From Nitrospiria bacterium (GTDB lineage: Bacteria; Nitrospirota; CAKKRA01; 9FT-COMBO-42-15), in contig CAKKRA010000291.1 of assembly GCA_919902475.1 (NCBI GenBank), positions 1 through 5,876 on the forward strand: a DNA stretch of 5,876 nt. The letters run 5' to 3'. Numbering within the stretch: the stretch's first letter is position 1; every line of letters starts with the position of its first letter. This document shows positions 1 to 5,121 of this stretch, one piece after another. Under the pieces are notes generated by a model. It did not search any database, was not told the origin of the DNA, and was given only the letters and a program-made list of their open reading frames with translations. The position numbers and the translations under genes were made by a program.

Positions 1-46
1 TAGATTTTTGTTAATAACATATTCTGCAAAAACCCTGAAAGGATGA
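1..46 (+). CDS. possible 3' end of an upstream gene (partial, unrecognised)
   Basis: One frame is open from the window edge (codons starting at base 2) and ends at TGA 44-46. It would encode RFLLITYSAKTLKG. The stop lies 3 nt before the ATG of the next gene, a spacing typical of coupled operon genes. That spacing is the only reason to suspect a real coding end, because 14 residues are too few to name a family. Short basic C-termini like this occur in small toxins, but nothing here proves it. Confidence 0.25.
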   Translation, partial: RFLLITYSAKTLKG

Positions 47-49
47 GCC

Positions 50-313
50 ATGAAATCGCATTATGTAGAAATTAAAGACCGTGAAGCACAGGAGAGTATC
101 ATTGTTGATATGGAAGGGCCTTATCATCCAAAGAACAAAAGAATAGGGGAGCATATGTACGGAGTTACGCTTTATATAGACAATGTCCCTTATCATTTTG
201 AAAAATACATCCCAGCCAAAGAAGAACTAAAAAGGTTCAAAAAAGAAAACGAAGGCGCTGCCCTGTTTTCAAAGGGCGACTTCCTCTACCGCCTTGTGCC
301 GTTTGCAAAGTAA
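50..313 (+). CDS. small hypothetical protein, 87 aa
   Basis: I do not recognise the family. The protein is small, soluble and charged, with no signal peptide or membrane segment. Its N-terminal half (about residues 1-50) looks beta-rich, with alternating hydrophobic residues around YGVTLYIDNVPYHF. A lysine/glutamate-rich helix follows (about 53-68, KEELKRFKKENEG), and then a hydrophobic tail ending LYRLVPFAK. The start is supported by AAAGGA at 38-43, 6 nt before the ATG. The last 39 codons recur as a diverged, truncated copy at 829-947, on the other side of the MNT/HepT module. It sits next to a toxin-antitoxin operon and may follow another gene by 3 nt. That context suggests an accessory or TA-associated small protein, but this is inference from neighbours only. 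Confidence 0.6.
   Translation: MKSHYVEIKDREAQESIIVDMEGPYHPKNKRIGEHMYGVTLYIDNVPYHFEKYIPAKEELKRFKKENEGAALFSKGDFLYRLVPFAK
195..313 (+). repeat. 119-bp direct repeat, copy A (inside the small gene)
   Basis: This copy forms the 3' end of the 87-aa gene. It aligns without gaps to 829-947, with 10 mismatches over 119 bases by eye (about 92% identity). Similarity ends at or just after the stop codon on one side and just before the TTTGAAAAATAC segment on the other. Confidence 0.9.
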
Positions 314-318
314 AACCC

Positions 319-347
319 TTGCTTTCCTTTCTAATGCCGTGTAAAAT
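319..347 (+). promoter_or_regulatory. candidate sigma70 promoter for the MntA-like gene
   Basis: TTGCTT at 319-324 and TAAAAT at 342-347 are separated by 17 nt, a fair match to -35/-10 elements. Transcription would start near 354, about 35 nt before the ATG at 389. A strong Shine-Dalgarno AAGGAGG (372-378) lies 10 nt before that ATG. Confidence 0.45.
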
Positions 348-388
348 TAGAAATATAAATTTCTCTAAAATAAGGAGGCTGATGCAAA

Positions 389-673
389 ATGAGCGCAGTT
401 GAAATGTTAAAAAAACATGAAGCTACTATCAAGAAAAAGCATGGTGTTAAGAAAATAGGCGTTTTCGGCTCATTTGCAAAGGGCAGGGAAAAGTCTGGCA
501 GCGATGTTGATGTTCTTGTAGAGTTTGAGGATGGATATAAAACCTTTGATAATTATATGGAGCTTAAATTCTTTCTTGAAGATTTATTCAGCCGCAGAGT
601 GGATTTAGTTACTATCAAGGCGCTTAAACCCCAATTAAAGGAAGATATATTGCAGGAAGTAATCTATGCGTAG
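389..673 (+). CDS. mntA: MntA-like minimal nucleotidyltransferase (MNT-HEPN antitoxin), 94 aa
   Basis: This is a minimal nucleotidyltransferase of the pol-beta superfamily. The signature GSX10DXD is intact: G27-S28 in GVFGSFAKG, and D39 and D41 in SGSDVDVLV. A third acidic residue, D72, lies in RRVDLVT. Length (94 aa) is normal for the family. In the characterised Shewanella MntA-HepT system, such a protein neutralises the HEPN ribonuclease HepT by adding AMP to a tyrosine in its active site. The start at 389 is set by AAGGAGG upstream; an ATG at 382 is in another frame and runs into a stop after six codons. The stop TAG (671-673) overlaps the start of a hepT gene by 8 nt, the classic arrangement, but that hepT is broken here. 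The antitoxin therefore seems to be an orphan unless it acts on another HEPN protein, such as the one encoded at 4383-4778. Confidence 0.85.
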   Translation: MSAVEMLKKHEATIKKKHGVKKIGVFGSFAKGREKSGSDVDVLVEFEDGYKTFDNYMELKFFLEDLFSRRVDLVTIKALKPQLKEDILQEVIYA

Positions 674-814
674 GGCTTATAAACTTTATCTTTCAGAAAT
701 ATTCTGGCCCATGAATATTTTGGAATAGATTATGACATAATGTGGGACATTATTCAAAGTAAACTTCCAACTTTGCAAGACAATATAAAAACAATACTTA
801 ATGCCGAGCAGTGA
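666..814 (+). pseudogene. hepT: hepT (HEPN/DUF86 toxin), internally deleted remnant
   Basis: The ATG at 666 overlaps the mntA stop and begins MRRAYKLYL, the usual start of HepT/DUF86 proteins. That frame hits a stop at 726-728. From 695, in a different frame, the typical HepT C-terminus appears: RNILAHEYFGIDYDIMWDII, then QSKLPTLQDN and onward to TGA 812-814. It contains the catalytic RX4HXY motif (R-NILA-H-E-Y), which the family uses for RNA cleavage. Only about 48 of the usual 110-115 residues remain, and the join near 690-695 is out of frame. The central helices have therefore been lost by an internal deletion and no functional toxin can be made. An assembly error is a less likely alternative, since both ends match the family cleanly. 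Confidence 0.8.
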
Positions 815-947
815 AAAAAGATTAATTGATTTTGAAAAATACATTCCAGCCAAAGAAGAGCTAAGAAGGTTCAAAAAGGAAAACGAAGGCGATGCCCTGT
901 TTTCAAAGGGCGGGTTCCTCTATCGCCTTGTGCCGTTTGCGGAGTAA
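801..947 (+). pseudogene. truncated second copy of the 87-aa small gene (48-codon ORF)
   Basis: From 829 onward the sequence is a copy of the last 39 codons of the gene at 50-313 (FEKYIPAKEEL... to LYRLVPFAE), kept in frame to TAA 945-947. The N-terminal half of that gene is absent. An ATG at 801 would prefix ten unrelated residues (MPSSEKRLID) and overlap the end of the hepT remnant, but no ribosome binding site precedes it. Most differences from the other copy are synonymous or conservative, so the frame may have been under selection for a time. I favour a gene fragment. A genuine short paralogue starting at 801 cannot be excluded. Confidence 0.6.
829..947 (+). repeat. 119-bp direct repeat, copy B
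   Basis: This is the partner of 195-313, with 10 mismatches and no gaps. It lies downstream of the hepT remnant, so the two copies bracket the mntA/hepT module, about 634 bp apart start to start. It ends 9 nt before the ssrA 3' terminus. Confidence 0.9.
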
Positions 948-1048
948 ACTTTTTTTGGTGGAGGCGAGGGGAATCGAACCCCTGTCCGAAGACACTTCTG
1001 CTAAGGCGTCTACATACTTGTCTGCAGCTTTGTTTTTTACAGTACCAT

Positions 1049-1064
1049 CGCCCTGCAGCAGGCT
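1049..1064 (-). repeat. 16-nt direct repeat in tmRNA pseudoknot, copy 1
   Basis: CGCCCTGCAGCAGGCT occurs exactly here and again at 1141-1156. In the RNA it is the 3' arm of a stem whose 5' arm is CTGCAATAGCAG. The loop CCAU (complement of 1065-1068) can pair with AUGG just downstream (complement of 1045-1048), which makes an H-type pseudoknot. Confidence 0.75.
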
Positions 1065-1140
1065 ATGGATGCTGCTATTGCAGATAAGCTCTCACCCCGT
1101 TCCCTCTGCAAAAAGGAAAAAGGCTATCCTGAATATTTGA

Positions 1141-1156
1141 CGCCCTGCAGCAGGCT
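1141..1156 (-). repeat. 16-nt direct repeat in tmRNA pseudoknot, copy 2
   Basis: This is identical to 1049-1064. In the RNA the stem CTGCAGCAGG/CCTGCTGCAG is a perfect 10 bp. The loop CCUGA (complement of 1156-1160) can pair with UCAGG downstream (complement of 1128-1132), giving the pseudoknot next to the tag stop codon. Confidence 0.75.
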
Positions 1157-1188
1157 CAGGCATCCTGCTGCAGAACGCACTGCTTTAA

Positions 1189-1218
1189 TTAAGCAGCGAG
1201 TGCCAATTCGTCGTTGGC
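1189..1218 (-). other. tmRNA proteolysis-tag reading frame (ANDELALAA)
   Basis: Nine codons, GCC AAC GAC GAA TTG GCA CTC GCT GCT followed by TAA, encode ANDELALAA. The C-terminal LAA is the usual ClpXP/ClpAP-recognised end and the N-terminal A(N)D is the usual start after the charged alanine. The tag is short, one or more residues less than the common ANDENYALAA form. GCC as the resume codon is inferred from alignment with that pattern. Confidence 0.85.
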
Positions 1219-1325
1219 AGTTATAATTTTCTCAAGTGTTTTACGAGTTACTCGAGAACCCTCGGTATGCAGCCTACAGCTTCATTATCCCCGTCGAAGC
1301 CGTTCGCCCCCAAGTATTATTCATA

Positions 1326-1355
1326 AGTATAACATATTTTAACAGTTGATGCCAA
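1326..1355 (-). promoter_or_regulatory. candidate sigma70 promoter of ssrA
   Basis: On the minus strand, TTGGCA (1350-1355) and TATACT (1326-1331) are separated by 18 nt. Transcription would start near 1319, leaving a leader of about 8 nt for RNase P to remove before the mature 5' end at 1311. The -35 element lies within the last codons of the RuBisCO-like gene, whose stop is at 1339-1341. Confidence 0.65.
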
Positions 1356-2460
1356 CAATCTTGTGAAAATGCCTGCAGGCTTCTACAAGGTCTTTATCAT
1401 GAGAAAAAAGGCTGCCTCCGATTAGAAAGATTATATCATTGCCGTAAAATCTGATTAAATCCGGCACATTTTTCAGGCTTATGCCGCCTCCAGGGCAGGG
1501 AAAGATGGGCTTTAGGCCTCCCATCTTCACTTCTGTTCCATCAATAATATCCTTACACTCTTCTCTTGTGAATGAAAATCTTCCCCCAAAATTCGGATAG
1601 ATAACTGCATCTGCACCCGCAAGCCGTGCTATCTGTCCGAATAAGGCATAGTGCGATATGCCGCTCTCTTTATTAATTACATAAGTCCCCTGAAGCGCGG
1701 GGTGGCTGAAAATTGGAAGGTCAATTGAGTCGTCCTCTGCAATCTGCCTCATTGTATCAAGGCCGACTATTCCTGGCGCAATCATTAAGCCGCCAGCGCC
1801 ATGCCTTTTTGCAAAATTGACCTTTTTCAAAAGCTGATCTGAATTAGAGGTAATGTTTGGAACATAGATGCATGAATAGCCTGTTTTTTTATTTGCCTTT
1901 TGCACTGCCTTTGCGCAGAGCCTCACCCTTTCTTCAAATGGAGAAAAGGACTGGTCTGCTATGCCGTGGTCATCTTTAATTATATCTATGCCGCCTAAGG
2001 CAAGCTGATAGGCAAGCTCAGATAGCTCTTTTGAGGAAAGGCCAAGGGGTTTTAGCGGCGTGCATAATAACGGCCTTTTCTTTACGCTAAGAAGTTTTCT
2101 TAACCCCTGTCTGCCGAATCTCGGGCCTTTAAAATTTCTTAATATCTTTGGCGATAATCTCAGCTCCTCGATCCTTATCCCGGGTTTTATACTGATATTT
2201 CCAAAGAGGGTGTTTAACAATTGTGTAAATTCATTACCGATATTTTCTGCTGCATAGCTTATGACAGTCTTGTATCTATTGTTTGCGATTTTATTAAAAG
2301 ATTCTATTTTGCCTAAGATATGCTCACGGATGAAGTTGTCAGGCACAAGGCTGTCAGGGATCTCAACGGTCTGCTCTAAGCAAATATCCCTCGCTTTTTC
2401 ATAAGCCTCTTTTTTGTTTCCTGTGAGTGTGTAGACAACAGAGAACCTCTCCTTAAACAT
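1339..2460 (-). CDS. RuBisCO-like protein (type IV), 373 aa
   Basis: The whole protein follows the RuBisCO large-subunit fold: an N-terminal domain (about 1-115, with FGNISIKPGIRIEELRLSP at 86-104) and a C-terminal TIM barrel (about 125-373). Visible landmarks are LLCTPLKPLGLS (131-142), GGIDIIKDDHG (156-166), APGIVGLDTMR (228-238), SHPALQG (252-258) and the phosphate-loop-like LIGGSLFSH (346-354). Compared with carboxylating RuBisCO, K137 and the lysine K162 plus D164 are kept. However, the second Lys of KPKLGLS is missing, the metal-ligand Glu of KDDE is His165, and loop 6 (YPNFGGRF) has no catalytic Lys. CO2 fixation is therefore not expected. Known RuBisCO-like proteins act on sugar-phosphate enols (methylthioribulose-1-phosphate metabolism, 3-oxo-isoapionate-4-phosphate decarboxylation), but which reaction applies is unknown. 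Its start overlaps the transketolase stop by 1 nt (TGATG), with AGAGG 7 nt upstream. Confidence 0.9.
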   Translation of the reverse strand: MFKERFSVVYTLTGNKKEAYEKARDICLEQTVEIPDSLVPDNFIREHILGKIESFNKIANNRYKTVISYAAENIGNEFTQLLNTLFGNISIKPGIRIEELRLSPKILRNFKGPRFGRQGLRKLLSVKKRPLLCTPLKPLGLSSKELSELAYQLALGGIDIIKDDHGIADQSFSPFEERVRLCAKAVQKANKKTGYSCIYVPNITSNSDQLLKKVNFAKRHGAGGLMIAPGIVGLDTMRQIAEDDSIDLPIFSHPALQGTYVINKESGISHYALFGQIARLAGADAVIYPNFGGRFSFTREECKDIIDGTEVKMGGLKPIFPCPGGGISLKNVPDLIRFYGNDIIFLIGGSLFSHDKDLVEACRHFHKIVGINC

Positions 2461-3479
2461 CAGAGCGCCTCTGCCTTTGCATCACTGTGCATTGGCGTTA
2501 TATGATGCGCCTTTTTCAAATCATCTTCAGTAATGTTAAATCTGGAATCTGTAATGTCTTCAACTCTCCTTATCAAGGCTGATGCGTCAATCTCATATTC
2601 CTTCATAAGATATTCACGGCCTGCGCCGTGGAGATAAGCGTCTTTTATTCCAATGCGAAAGAGTTTATTTGAAATGCCTATTTCTGCCATTTTTTCTGCA
2701 GCAATAGTGCCCAGCCCGCCGATGATAGTATGGTTTTCCATTGTGATTACGCCATATTTATTTGCAGACAATGCCTCAAGCATAGCATTGTCATCAAAGG
2801 GCTTTAGCGTGGATATATGAAGGTGCGTAAAAGAAATTCCTTTCTTTTTTAAAGCCTCAACTGCACGCATTGCCTCCTCTGTGCAGATGCCGCTTGAAAG
2901 GATAGTTATGTCACTTCCTCTGCTTAACAGCCTTGCCTTTCCAAATATCATTGGCTCTGATTTATCAAAGAGCCTCGGTATCTCGCCGCGCAGCATCCTT
3001 ATATACACAGGTCCGTTCACTGAATGTGCTGCATCAAGGACTGTTTCAACATCTGTTGCATCACCGCATTCAAGGATAGTCATATTCGGCAATGAGCGCA
3101 TGATGGATATGTCTTCAATAGCCTGATGTGTTGCGCCTCCTGGTGTTGTAACACCCGGCAGAAAGCCGAACATCCTCACAGGCAGATTCGGATATGAAAT
3201 GGACATTGCAATCTGGTCATATGCCCTGCGGTAGATAAACACAGCAAAGGTATGCACAAAGGGGAAAAAGCCCTCCCTCGCAAGACCGCCTGCAAAGCTC
3301 ATCATGTTCTGCTCTGCAACGCCAAAGGAGATGAACCTGTCAGGATACGCATCGCGGAACAGGTCAATCTCTGTAGAGCTTGTCAAATCAGCAGAAAGAA
3401 CAAGCACATCAGGCTTGTCAATTGCCCATTGAACAAGATTTTTTGCATGTAGTTTAGAAAGTATTTCCATGGGCCTCAT
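2460..3479 (-). CDS. transketolase, C-terminal subunit (pyrimidine-binding and C-terminal domains), 339 aa
   Basis: This is the second half of a split transketolase; it pairs with the product of 3454-4386 to form the thiamine-diphosphate active site. The pyrimidine-binding domain (about 5-170) carries FGVAEQNM (52-59), whose E56 is the glutamate that activates the cofactor aminopyrimidine. It also carries GGATHQAIEDI (114-124) with the conserved His118. The C-terminal domain (about 185-310) contains ENHTIIGGLG (248-257). A tail of about 28 residues beyond the usual fold is charged and probably flexible. The gene overlaps the previous one by 26 nt. No good ribosome site precedes ATG 3479, and a second in-frame ATG at 3470 has GAGG only 3 nt before it, so the exact start is uncertain and coupling is likely. 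Donor and acceptor sugars cannot be read from the sequence. Confidence 0.9.
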   Translation of the reverse strand: MRPMEILSKLHAKNLVQWAIDKPDVLVLSADLTSSTEIDLFRDAYPDRFISFGVAEQNMMSFAGGLAREGFFPFVHTFAVFIYRRAYDQIAMSISYPNLPVRMFGFLPGVTTPGGATHQAIEDISIMRSLPNMTILECGDATDVETVLDAAHSVNGPVYIRMLRGEIPRLFDKSEPMIFGKARLLSRGSDITILSSGICTEEAMRAVEALKKKGISFTHLHISTLKPFDDNAMLEALSANKYGVITMENHTIIGGLGTIAAEKMAEIGISNKLFRIGIKDAYLHGAGREYLMKEYEIDASALIRRVEDITDSRFNITEDDLKKAHHITPMHSDAKAEAL

Positions 3480-4386
3480 TTAAAAAAGCACTCAACTTCT
3501 GCCTCTCTGCCTCTGTCTTAAACCTTATATAATGAAACTTCGGCGCATATTCTTTTAGTATCTCAATCCCCTGATACGGATTCGTATAGCAAAGCACAAC
3601 AAGCGGCCTTCCGTCTGATTGTAGTTTTGATGGCGCAATAAGCTCGTCTATATCATGGCCATTGACCTTAAAAACGCGTGCGCCAAAGGACTCAAGCCTT
3701 TTGTCCAATGGCTCTATGCTCATTACAGAAGCGGTTGAGCCGTCGCATTGATAGCCGTTGACATCAACATATATCCCTACATTATCCATCTTATAAAAAC
3801 CCATAGTTTGCATTGCCTCCCATGTCTGGCCGATCTGAAATTCACCGTCTGACATAAAGACCCATGTCCTTCCAGTCTCGCCTTTTAGCCTTCTTGCATA
3901 GGCAATGCCTGCTGCCTGACTCAACCCCTGTCCAAGGGAGCCGCTCATAATCTCCATTCCCGGAGAGTGCTCTGCGCCAATCATCTCAACTGTGCTTCCA
4001 TCTTTGTTGAATTGTTCAAGCCCTTCTGCTGCCATTCTGCCTGTCTCAATTAATGCAGCATAAAGCACAAGGGAGTATTGGGATGGAGAGAGAAAGAAGC
4101 GGTCAAGGTGCGGGGCTTTTTGCCCATTGAACATAGCGCCTGTAAGATAATCAGGATTATTCTGACTTGGCACGCCAGAAAAAGCAGGCGGCATAATCGG
4201 CAATTCAACATTTCCAAGATTCATAATCTCAAGATAGAGTGATGCCAGTATCTCAGCAGAGGAGCAGGCCTGCGAGAGATAGCCGCCGTTGTTTTTTATA
4301 ACATATTCCAAAACCCTTCGGCGTATTCCTTTAGCTGCCTGCTGGATTTTTGTTATGGAAAGTGTGTCAAGCATATCTGATTTCAT
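3454..4386 (-). CDS. transketolase, N-terminal subunit (thiamine diphosphate-binding domain), 310 aa
   Basis: This is the first half of a split transketolase. It holds the diphosphate end of thiamine diphosphate and Mg2+ through SDGE (179-182) and N210 in DVNGYQ, the classic GDGX(~26)N motif. Other family marks are EHSPGMEIMSGSLGQGLS (139-156) and VNGHDIDEL (241-249). The usual N-terminal GHPG substrate loop is altered: GGYLSQACSSAEILASLY (34-51) has no histidine where ordinary transketolases have one. A segment at about 60-100, rich in proline and asparagine, looks longer than in compact split transketolases. Its start shares ATGA with the HEPN stop, and ATG 4374 is an alternative start; neither has a clear ribosome site, so translation probably depends on the upstream gene. 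Two-subunit transketolases of this kind occur in sugar catabolism (for example apulose-4-phosphate transketolase), so it need not be the housekeeping enzyme. Confidence 0.9.
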   Translation of the reverse strand: MKSDMLDTLSITKIQQAAKGIRRRVLEYVIKNNGGYLSQACSSAEILASLYLEIMNLGNVELPIMPPAFSGVPSQNNPDYLTGAMFNGQKAPHLDRFFLSPSQYSLVLYAALIETGRMAAEGLEQFNKDGSTVEMIGAEHSPGMEIMSGSLGQGLSQAAGIAYARRLKGETGRTWVFMSDGEFQIGQTWEAMQTMGFYKMDNVGIYVDVNGYQCDGSTASVMSIEPLDKRLESFGARVFKVNGHDIDELIAPSKLQSDGRPLVVLCYTNPYQGIEILKEYAPKFHYIRFKTEAERQKLSAFLNEAHGNTF

Positions 4387-4778
4387 ATCTTTATTCTGCC
4401 CAAAACAATTTCCTTTACCTTTAAAGCTGTTTCATAGGCCTTCTTTGCCTCTTCCAATGTAGGGTCATAAAAAATGTCTGGATACCTGACCTCAACTCCG
4501 TAACGGCTTATTTCATGAAATTCGTCCTCAAAGGTATTTAATTCAGGAATGTACTCATCAATTAATGTTAATAGATTAACAAGGTCGTGTGTCTTTGTAA
4601 TATGTTTTTCAAAATAAATTAAGGCGCCCTTGATATATTTTTCTATAGACTGCTGGGCATGAAAGCATATTGTGTCTGTTGGCGGCTCTTTACTTAAGAG
4701 GTTGTTCTCTATTGTCTTAAAATCGTTATCAGCCTTTTTGAACCATAGTTTTACAATAGAGATCCTCTCATTGCTCAT
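4383..4778 (-). CDS. HEPN domain protein, 131 aa
   Basis: This is an alpha-helical HEPN protein of the PF05168-like type. It starts with LWFKKADNDFKTIENNL (11-27), has the typical CFHAQQSIEKYIKGALI core (38-54) and THDL (63-66), and ends with VRYPD (97-101). The RX4-6H ribonuclease motif of toxic HEPN proteins is not visible, since no His follows the arginines at 92 and 98 at the right distance. Ribonuclease activity is therefore doubtful and a binding role beside the nucleotidyltransferase is as likely. It overlaps the MNT gene by 11 nt and has AAGGTG just upstream of its ATG. Its stop overlaps the transketolase start, putting it in the same operon. The subfamily differs from the DUF86-type HepT remnant at 666-814. 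Confidence 0.88.
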   Translation of the reverse strand: MSNERISIVKLWFKKADNDFKTIENNLLSKEPPTDTICFHAQQSIEKYIKGALIYFEKHITKTHDLVNLLTLIDEYIPELNTFEDEFHEISRYGVEVRYPDIFYDPTLEEAKKAYETALKVKEIVLGRIKI

Positions 4779-5082
4779 AAATCACCTTGCCATAGTGAAA
4801 GGCTTCATATACAATTGTTCCTGCAACATCCTTGAGTTTTTCAGCCTCTTCCCTTGTAAAAGCAAAGATATCCAGTGAAAAGTCTCTTTTTGGGAAAAGC
4901 CTGCTTAAAAAAAGGCTCCTTTTGTGCGGATTTAAATCAGAGTTCCATATAACAACCAAATCTATATCGCTTTCTTCTGTTGGCCTGCCAGTGGCATATG
5001 AGCCAAAGAGAATAATCTTTTCGGGAAAGACTGTCTTAATAATTTTCTGCTTTATCTCTTCAATTTTATTCTTTGTAATCAT
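4768..5082 (-). CDS. minimal nucleotidyltransferase (MNT domain), 104 aa
   Basis: This is a pol-beta-fold minimal nucleotidyltransferase, partner of the HEPN protein downstream. GSX10DXD is intact: G27-S28 in LFGSYATG, and D39 and D41 in ESDIDLVV. A third acidic residue, D71, lies in SLDIFAF. The frame is open upstream to a TTG at 5139, but a near-consensus promoter lies across 5122-5150. I therefore take ATG 5080-5082 as the start, giving MITKNKIEEIK and a normal length; no clear Shine-Dalgarno precedes it. Its family members transfer a nucleotide to protein (MntA) or have unknown targets (the HI0073 type). It is the first cistron of an overlapping chain that ends with the RuBisCO-like gene, so its regulation is shared with the metabolic genes. 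It belongs to a different subgroup from the MNT at 389-673. Confidence 0.88.
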   Translation of the reverse strand: MITKNKIEEIKQKIIKTVFPEKIILFGSYATGRPTEESDIDLVVIWNSDLNPHKRSLFLSRLFPKRDFSLDIFAFTREEAEKLKDVAGTIVYEAFHYGKVIYEQ

Positions 5083-5121
5083 TTTACAGACTTTTTTAAC
5101 AATTAAAATTTTTCTATCTTT

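Larger units (their letters stand above)
956..1311 (-). ncRNA. ssrA: tmRNA (transfer-messenger RNA)
   Basis: tmRNA rescues stalled ribosomes by trans-translation with SmpB. Read on the minus strand, the RNA begins GGGGGCGAACGGCTTCGACG at 1311 and ends CGCCTCCACCA at 956, with CCA encoded. The first seven and last seven paired bases form the acceptor stem, with a G-U pair at position 3, the alanyl-tRNA synthetase determinant. The T arm is AGGGG-TTCGATT-CCCCT (967-983). A 9-bp stem TTCTCGAGT/ACTTGAGAA precedes the tag and matches PK1. The tag reading frame follows, then further pseudoknots, two of them built on the same CTGCAGCAGG-type palindromic stem. Total length of 356 nt is normal for a one-piece tmRNA. 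There is no terminator-like hairpin with a T-run just past the 3' end. Confidence 0.97.

Noticed and set aside
686..874. Minus-strand 62-codon frame over the hepT remnant
   Set aside because: It is antisense to recognisable HepT and repeat coding sequence, with no ribosome site.
930..956. Rho-independent terminator for ssrA
   Set aside because: On the minus strand the 3' end is followed by an A-run, not a T-run, and no stem precedes it outside the tmRNA acceptor.
892..1140. 82-codon plus-strand reading frame containing ARGIEPLSEDTS
   Set aside because: It is the antisense of ssrA plus the end of the truncated repeat. The RGIEPLSE-type peptide is a familiar false protein from the complement of tRNA/tmRNA 3' ends.
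1049..1156. CRISPR-like array from the repeated CTGCAGCAGG sequence
   Set aside because: There are only two copies, 92 nt apart, inside the tmRNA, and each fits a pseudoknot stem.
1339..2460. Genuine CO2-fixing RuBisCO large subunit
   Set aside because: The loop-6 lysine, the second lysine of KPK and the metal-ligand glutamate are absent, and the protein is shorter than catalytic forms.
2060..3452. Plus-strand reading frames of 65, 81 and 66 codons inside the transketolase and RuBisCO-like genes
   Set aside because: They are antisense to well-supported genes, lack ribosome sites and resemble no protein family.
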